This document shows, in pieces, positions 59,974-64,000 of a stretch of 64,000 bases of DNA (position 1 is its first letter; each line of letters starts with the position of its first letter). This DNA is from CALMBW01 sp963779645 (GTDB taxonomy: Bacteria; Actinomycetota; CADDZG01; WHSQ01). Position numbers and translations under genes: made by a program. Under the pieces are notes generated by a model. It saw only the letters and a program-made list of their open reading frames with translations, did no database searches and had not been told where the DNA came from. The DNA is taken from contig CAVZYX010000015.1 in assembly GCA_963779645.1 (NCBI GenBank), positions 248,001 to 312,000 on the forward strand, given 5' to 3'.

Positions 59974-60693
59974 TCAGAGAAGGAGAGCACCCTCCAGAGC
60001 GAGCATGGCGGCCGTCGCTCCCAGACCAACGAAGGCTAGTGAGCCTCCCGAGATCGTTTCGCGCGCATCCGGTACGAGCTGGCTCCCGACCATCCACAGC
60101 ATGGCTCCACCTGCGAAGCCCAACCCTGCCGGAAGCAGCGCGTCGAAAGTCTCCACGCCCAAGAAAGCGGGGATCGCCATGAGGGGCTGAGGAAGGCTCG
60201 AGAAGATGCTCCATCTCGCCGCCTCCCATGTGCTGGCTCCGGACGGAACCATGGTGAGGCTGATCGCGAAGCCTTCGGGGATGTTGTGGACCGCGATGGC
60301 GATCGCTATCAGAAGCCCAAGGTTGCGCTCCCCCGCGAAAGACACCCCGACAGCGACTCCCTCCGTGAAGGAGTGAACCGTCATAACGGCGATAACCGTC
60401 AGGGATTTGGCAGCCGAAGCCCCTTGCAGCTGGCCGACGTGCAACTCGTCCCCCCGGCGCATGATCGTCCTCTGGAGTATCGCGATGAATGTGACCCCGA
60501 CCAGAGCACCGACCGCCGTCTCAACGACGTCATCTCGTCCTTCGTAGAAGAGAGCGATGCTGGCCCCGACCATGAATCCGGCGGCGACCCCATTGCCGAT
60601 ACCGAGCCACCGAGGGCCGGCGCCCCGCATGTACCCGACTGGGACCGCTCCCAGCCCGGTAGCCAGGGCGGTTGCCAGGGCTACGCCCAGCAC
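59974..60693 (-). CDS. ZIP family metal transporter
   Basis: A 239-residue transporter with eight helices. The metal-site motifs are VHSFTEG in helix 4 and VHNIPEGFAI in helix 5. It imports (or, for some members, exports) divalent metals such as zinc or iron. The start given is GTG 60693, but GAGGAGG is 19 bases upstream of it and only 4 bases from an in-frame ATC at 60708 (ISVWIVLGVALA), so translation may begin there. It is divergent from the second LVIVD gene, with a palindrome between them. Confidence 0.92.
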   Translation of the reverse strand: MLGVALATALATGLGAVPVGYMRGAGPRWLGIGNGVAAGFMVGASIALFYEGRDDVVETAVGALVGVTFIAILQRTIMRRGDELHVGQLQGASAAKSLTVIAVMTVHSFTEGVAVGVSFAGERNLGLLIAIAIAVHNIPEGFAISLTMVPSGASTWEAARWSIFSSLPQPLMAIPAFLGVETFDALLPAGLGFAGGAMLWMVGSQLVPDARETISGGSLAFVGLGATAAMLALEGALLL

Positions 60694-60756
60694 GATCCAG
60701 ACGCTGATGCGGCCTCCTCAAAGAGCTCGTGTAAAGGCTTAACTCTAGGCCCTAAG

Positions 60757-60772
60757 TAGGAGAAATCTCCTA
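60757..60772. promoter_or_regulatory. Palindrome in the ZIP/LVIVD divergent gap
   Basis: TAGGAGA-AA-TCTCCTA, a perfect 7-bp inverted repeat. It lies about 50 bp from the ZIP start and 41 bp from the LVIVD start. A metal-responsive operator is possible; no regulator gene is adjacent. Confidence 0.55.
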
Positions 60773-60812
60773 TTTGAAGAACCTTGAGGCACGACCGATC
60801 AAGGGGGAACCA

Positions 60813-61946
60813 TTGAGGAAGTTCGCGGGGCTGGTTGCCCTGGCAGTGATCGCTACAGCAACTCCGCTGAACGCCCGCGTGGCGATCGACAAGACCGACA
60901 ACGTGAAGCTCGTGACCAACATCCCCTACTCCGGCGGAACCGATATCGCCTTCATGGGCAAGTACGTGTACTTCGGCCAGCAAGGGAATGAGGGCGGAGT
61001 CCGGATCATCGACTCGTCCGGGAAGCTTCCGAAAGAGATCGCCTTCATTCCCTGTCCGGGGAGCCAGAACGACGTTGCCATGGTGAAGCCGGGGTTGCTT
61101 GCCCTCGGCTACCACAGCGGCCAGTGCGGAGGCATGCCCGGCGCAGGCGTTCGCCTGATCGATGTCAGCAATCCGAAACTGCCGCGTTATCTATCTTCTG
61201 TGGAGCTCCCGGGAGGTGCTCACACCATCACCGTCTACCCGGGTACCGATTACATCTATGCGTCGCCGGGAGGTCTCGCCAACGGAGGTTCGGTCGAGCA
61301 GATCCTCGACGCGTCCAACCCCAAGAAGCTCGAGGTCGTAGCAACTTTCAAGCCGAATCAGACCGGCTGCCACGACATCACGTTCGCTCGGGCATCCGAT
61401 GGTGATCGCATGCTGGGCTTCTGTGCTGGCGGTGGAGAGGTTCAGATCTGGGATGTCACCGATCCCCTAGCTCCGGTGACTCTCGCTCATGGGTTCACGC
61501 CATCGTTCTTCCCGCACGCTGCGGTCCCGACCCCGGACGGCCGTTATCTCGTCATGACCGATGAGGCGTTCGCCGTTCACGATTGCGTCGGCGGCCCGAC
61601 CGGATCGATCTGGGTTTACGACATCGCGAATCCCGAATTGCCCCTCCTTGTTGGTCACTGGGGGCCACAACGAGGCGCCGCTCCGGTCGGAACGATCGCA
61701 TCTGACTGGTGTACTGCCCACAACCTCAACTTCGTGGGAGAAACCTCGCAGGCTGTCGTCTCTTGGTACACGGGAGGAACCTCGGTCGTCGACTTCTCGG
61801 ATCCGCTGTTTCCCGTTGAGGTCGCTTACTTCATGCCCGACGACACGAACAGCTGGTCGTCCTACTGGCATCAAGGATCGATCTACATCAACGATCTAAA
61901 CCGAGGCATCGACGTGCTGAAGGTGAAGGGCCTAAAGGACAAGTAG
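60813..61946 (+). CDS. Secreted LVIVD-type beta-propeller protein
   Basis: A 377-residue exported propeller. TTG 60813 is chosen because it directly gives a signal peptide (MRKFAGLVALAVIATATPLNA) and has GGGGGA upstream; a TTG at 60774 would add 13 residues. LVIVD repeats are clear: GVRLIDVSNPKLPRYLSSV, VQIWDVTDPLAPVTL, IWVYDIANPELPLLVGHW. It also has several Cys and His. It is a paralogue-level relative of 9641-10792. Adjacent to a ZIP transporter, so a link to metal handling is possible but unproven. Confidence 0.85.
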   Translation: MRKFAGLVALAVIATATPLNARVAIDKTDNVKLVTNIPYSGGTDIAFMGKYVYFGQQGNEGGVRIIDSSGKLPKEIAFIPCPGSQNDVAMVKPGLLALGYHSGQCGGMPGAGVRLIDVSNPKLPRYLSSVELPGGAHTITVYPGTDYIYASPGGLANGGSVEQILDASNPKKLEVVATFKPNQTGCHDITFARASDGDRMLGFCAGGGEVQIWDVTDPLAPVTLAHGFTPSFFPHAAVPTPDGRYLVMTDEAFAVHDCVGGPTGSIWVYDIANPELPLLVGHWGPQRGAAPVGTIASDWCTAHNLNFVGETSQAVVSWYTGGTSVVDFSDPLFPVEVAYFMPDDTNSWSSYWHQGSIYINDLNRGIDVLKVKGLKDK

Positions 61947-61968
61947 CGATCCGAGGCATCATGACTCC

Positions 61969-62589
61969 GTGGATACCAAGCGGTTGGAAGTTGCGGAACA
62001 AGCTATCGGGTTCCTCTACCCCGAGGAAGGGCTCGCTCTGTATGAAGCCGGCCTAGAAGCCGCCACGCTAGGACCTCTGCTGGAGATAGGTGGGTACTGC
62101 GGGAAATCGGCGGTGTACCTGGGGGGCGCTGCCCAAGGTTCCGGGGTTGTTCTCTATTCGGTCGATCATCACGCGGGCTCGGAGGAGCACCAGGTGGGTG
62201 AGGAGTTCTTCGATCCTCGGCTCGTCGATCCGGCAACCGATCGCGTCAACACGCTCCCTCATTTCCTCGACACCATCCGCCGCGCAGACCTGGACGGTTC
62301 CGTCATCCCACTGATCGGAAGCTCGCAGAACTTCGCTCGTCTCTGGAGTGAACCTCTCGGACTTGTGTTCATCGATGGGGGTCACAGCGAAGAAGCAGCT
62401 CACGCAGACCTCGAAGGGTGGACCGCGCACATCGCTCCGGGCGGACTACTCGCCATCCACGACGTCTTCGTGGATGAGAGCGAGGGTGGTCAAGCTCCCC
62501 GGCATGTTTACGAACGCGCCAGGGACTCTGACCTATTCGATGATCACCGCAGCGTCAGGACGCTCCGGATCCTCAAGAAGAGGACGTAG
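61969..62589 (+). CDS. Class I SAM-dependent methyltransferase
   Basis: A 206-residue methyltransferase starting at GTG 61969. Motif I is LLEIGGYCGKSAVYLG, the acidic end of beta-2 is YSVDHHAG, and LGLVFIDGGHSEEAAHADLEGW resembles Methyltransf_24 (O-methyltransferase-like) proteins. It follows the LVIVD gene by 22 bp. Substrate unknown. Its 3' end overlaps the convergent toroid gene by 57 bp. Confidence 0.85.
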   Translation: MDTKRLEVAEQAIGFLYPEEGLALYEAGLEAATLGPLLEIGGYCGKSAVYLGGAAQGSGVVLYSVDHHAGSEEHQVGEEFFDPRLVDPATDRVNTLPHFLDTIRRADLDGSVIPLIGSSQNFARLWSEPLGLVFIDGGHSEEAAHADLEGWTAHIAPGGLLAIHDVFVDESEGGQAPRHVYERARDSDLFDDHRSVRTLRILKKRT

Positions 62590-63576
62590 GTCGGCAAGCG
62601 CAGTTCCTCTGAACAGTGCAGCCGTCGGACCGCCTCCGATCGCATCCGCCGCTAGAAGAACCGATCCTGCGCTCCAGGTTGTCTTCTCGCGTGGCCAGAT
62701 GTCGATGCCGGGATGATTCGCTCCCGTCCAATACATGCCGTCGGCATCCCGCAAGTGATGCACCCAGCGATAGAGATCCTCGGCTTGGGCATCCAGGCCC
62801 AGCGACACGCATGTGAGCACCAGCTCACTGGTCTCGCCTGTCGTTACCCAAGGTTTGTCGGCGGTGCATAGAACGCCGCGCTCGGGCACAACGAACTCAC
62901 CCCATCGCTCCTCGAGCCGCACGACAGCCGCGTCACCCGTGGTGGCTCCGCCTAAGATCGGGTAGTACCAGTCCATCGCAAACTCATCCTTCGGCAAGAA
63001 GTCTTCGTCACCGCTGCGCACTGCAGCACCCAATTCGTCCAGCGAAAGCTCCCAGTCCGGTCGCTGCTCGTTCAATCGATCAGCGATCGTGACCGCGCAC
63101 CACAGGCTGAGGTGGATACAGGACGAAGAGGTGAGCAGGGCGCGGGAACTCGGCCGGTACCTCTCGTCGCGCGCCCAGGACACCGCTCCGGACATCATCT
63201 GCAGATCCAGAACGAAATCGATCGCCGTCTCGATGGTGCTCCACATCGACCTCAGCCACCGATCGTCACCGGTACACAAGAAGTGGTGCCATGCCCCCAC
63301 CGCAACGTAGGCACAGAAGTTCGCATCGAGGATGGGGTCCATCGCACACCCGTCGAGCAGGGCTGCGGGCCATGCACCGTCCGGACGCTGCACCTTGGCC
63401 AGCCACTCGTACCCGCGCTCGGCCTCGCGGTTGAACCCGGTCGAGTCCAGACCCATCGCCGCCTCGATGTGATTCCACGGATCGATATGCCGGCCCGGCC
63501 CCCAGGGGATCGCGCCATCGGCCGTCTGAACGCCGGTGATCGCACTCGCCGTCTGTTTCAGATCAACGAGCGACAC
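62533..63576 (-). CDS. Alpha/alpha-toroid protein (prenyltransferase/cyclase-like fold)
   Basis: A 347-residue protein made of repeated helical hairpins such as GVQTADGAIPWGPGRHIDPWNHIEAAMGL and YEWLAKVQRPDGAWPAALL. The QxxDGxxPW pattern is that of squalene-cyclase/prenyltransferase-type toroids, but the DxDD catalytic motif is absent. I use GTG 63576, with AAAGGTGG upstream. It is coupled to the upstream methyltransferase (14-bp overlap). Role unknown, possibly glycan- or lipid-related given methyltransferase neighbours. Confidence 0.78.
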   Translation of the reverse strand: MSLVDLKQTASAITGVQTADGAIPWGPGRHIDPWNHIEAAMGLDSTGFNREAERGYEWLAKVQRPDGAWPAALLDGCAMDPILDANFCAYVAVGAWHHFLCTGDDRWLRSMWSTIETAIDFVLDLQMMSGAVSWARDERYRPSSRALLTSSSCIHLSLWCAVTIADRLNEQRPDWELSLDELGAAVRSGDEDFLPKDEFAMDWYYPILGGATTGDAAVVRLEERWGEFVVPERGVLCTADKPWVTTGETSELVLTCVSLGLDAQAEDLYRWVHHLRDADGMYWTGANHPGIDIWPREKTTWSAGSVLLAADAIGGGPTAALFRGTALADLRPLLEDPERPDAAVIIE

Positions 63577-64000
63577 GGTCACCCACCTTTCGCAAATAAA
63601 CGACGAAGCTCTTCCCCAACACTGGATCGAGAGCACGTTCAAGGGTGCGAACGACGCGGTTCTGCTTCTCGATATCCCATACGAGGAAGTCGTGATAGCG
63701 GGCTACGGGGGCCGCACGTCCGTCGAGGTCGATCGCGCATCGCAGCCACCAGTAGGGCGTGTGAAGAGCATGAGCGTGATGCGACCTGTAGGGCTCCAAA
63801 CCGAAACGCTTCAGTCTGTCGAGAAGCTGTGAAGACCGGTAGATACGAACGTGACCGCCCTGGTTCGAGTGGTACTGCTTTGACAGCGTCCAGCACACCG
63901 CTTCCGGCCAGAACCGCGGGACGCTGATCGCCACCGTGCCACCGGGCTTCGTTACCCGAACGATCTCGGAGATCGCGGCCGAATCTTCGGAGATGTGCTC
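63563..64000 (-). CDS. SAM-dependent methyltransferase, C-terminal part (runs off window)
   Basis: The frame is open to the window edge and lacks its N-terminus. EHISEDSAAISEIVRVTKPGGTVAISVPRFWPEAVCW is the post-motif region of class I (Methyltransf_11) enzymes, followed by a TPYWWLRCAIDLDG segment usual in glycan- or lipid-linked methyltransferases. The start lies beyond 64000. It precedes the toroid gene in an operon. Confidence 0.82.
   Translation of the reverse strand, partial: EHISEDSAAISEIVRVTKPGGTVAISVPRFWPEAVCWTLSKQYHSNQGGHVRIYRSSQLLDRLKRFGLEPYRSHHAHALHTPYWWLRCAIDLDGRAAPVARYHDFLVWDIEKQNRVVRTLERALDPVLGKSFVVYLRKVGDRVAR

Noticed and set aside
1..64000. CRISPR arrays, insertion sequences, rRNA genes
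   Set aside because: No regularly spaced repeats, transposase frames or rRNA-like sequence were seen in either strand.

Overview
The window looks like a chromosomal segment of a high-GC, uncultured Actinomycetota (actinobacterial) genome, probably a metagenome-assembled contig. The pointers are a SUF iron-sulfur operon with a Rieske ferredoxin, a ferrochelatase carrying the actinobacterial cluster cysteines, an R2-like ligand-binding oxidase, a PPOX/F420-type flavoprotein, ECF sigma/anti-sigma pairs, many GTG/TTG starts, at least one apparently leaderless promoter and very few operons longer than three genes. No species can be named from the sequence alone.

Layout. 1-6.7 kb holds a split SUF system: sufD, a Rieske gene, sufC and the start of sufS, and separately sufB. 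Both transcription units are preceded by nearly the same palindrome (TTAGG-N4-CCTAA). Between them sit a sarcosine-oxidase-like flavoenzyme, a GNAT acetyltransferase and an EamA exporter. 6.8-35.4 kb is ordinary core and accessory metabolism: PIG-L deacetylase, tandem Usp, thioesterase, LVIVD propeller, aldo/keto reductase, ParA-like ATPase, a frameshifted GH92 mannosidase, ECF sigma/anti-sigma, cupredoxin, MsrA, TetR with R2lox, GDPD, NarL-type regulator, ferrochelatase, hydrolases, an M14 carboxypeptidase, an ALO-type oxidase with a PLP type-III enzyme, a UPF0104/LPG-synthase-like membrane protein and an M15 peptidase. 35.5-39.5 kb holds a decayed Ig-like fragment and a LysR / N-acyl-D-amino-acid deacylase / trans-3-hydroxy-L-proline dehydratase catabolic unit.

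The most unusual part is 39.56-46.19 kb. An elongator tRNA-Met(CAU) gene is cut in its anticodon loop into a 3' half (39561-39607) and a 5' half (46157-46193). Joined at the shared GACTCAT core, the two halves rebuild a complete tRNA with every stem paired. Between them lies a visibly AT-richer element of about 6.5 kb. It carries an intact tRNA(CAU), two pairs of imperfect direct repeats near its ends, a decayed carbamoyltransferase, an ECF sigma factor with a membrane partner, and a divergent operon. That operon encodes MauE-like and MauD-like disulfide/redox proteins, a Tat-exported protein whose mature part has 16 cysteines, a soluble protein I do not recognise, and a membrane protein interrupted by an in-frame TGA. 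No integrase is visible. I regard this as the best candidate for an undescribed system: a tRNA-targeting element carrying its own replacement tRNA and a dedicated oxidative-folding cassette for a cysteine-rich exported protein.

46.2-64 kb returns to host-like sequence: a KdpDE-like two-component system divergent from a KimA-type potassium transporter, with an 11-bp-spaced direct repeat between them; a frameshifted SagB-type nitroreductase; MFS and EamA exporters; a UBP zinc finger; an alkyltransferase-like DNA-repair protein; an ABC-2 exporter; a secreted MBL-fold protein; a desaturase-TetR operon with its own palindrome; a ZIP transporter divergent from a second LVIVD propeller; and methyltransferases running off the right end.
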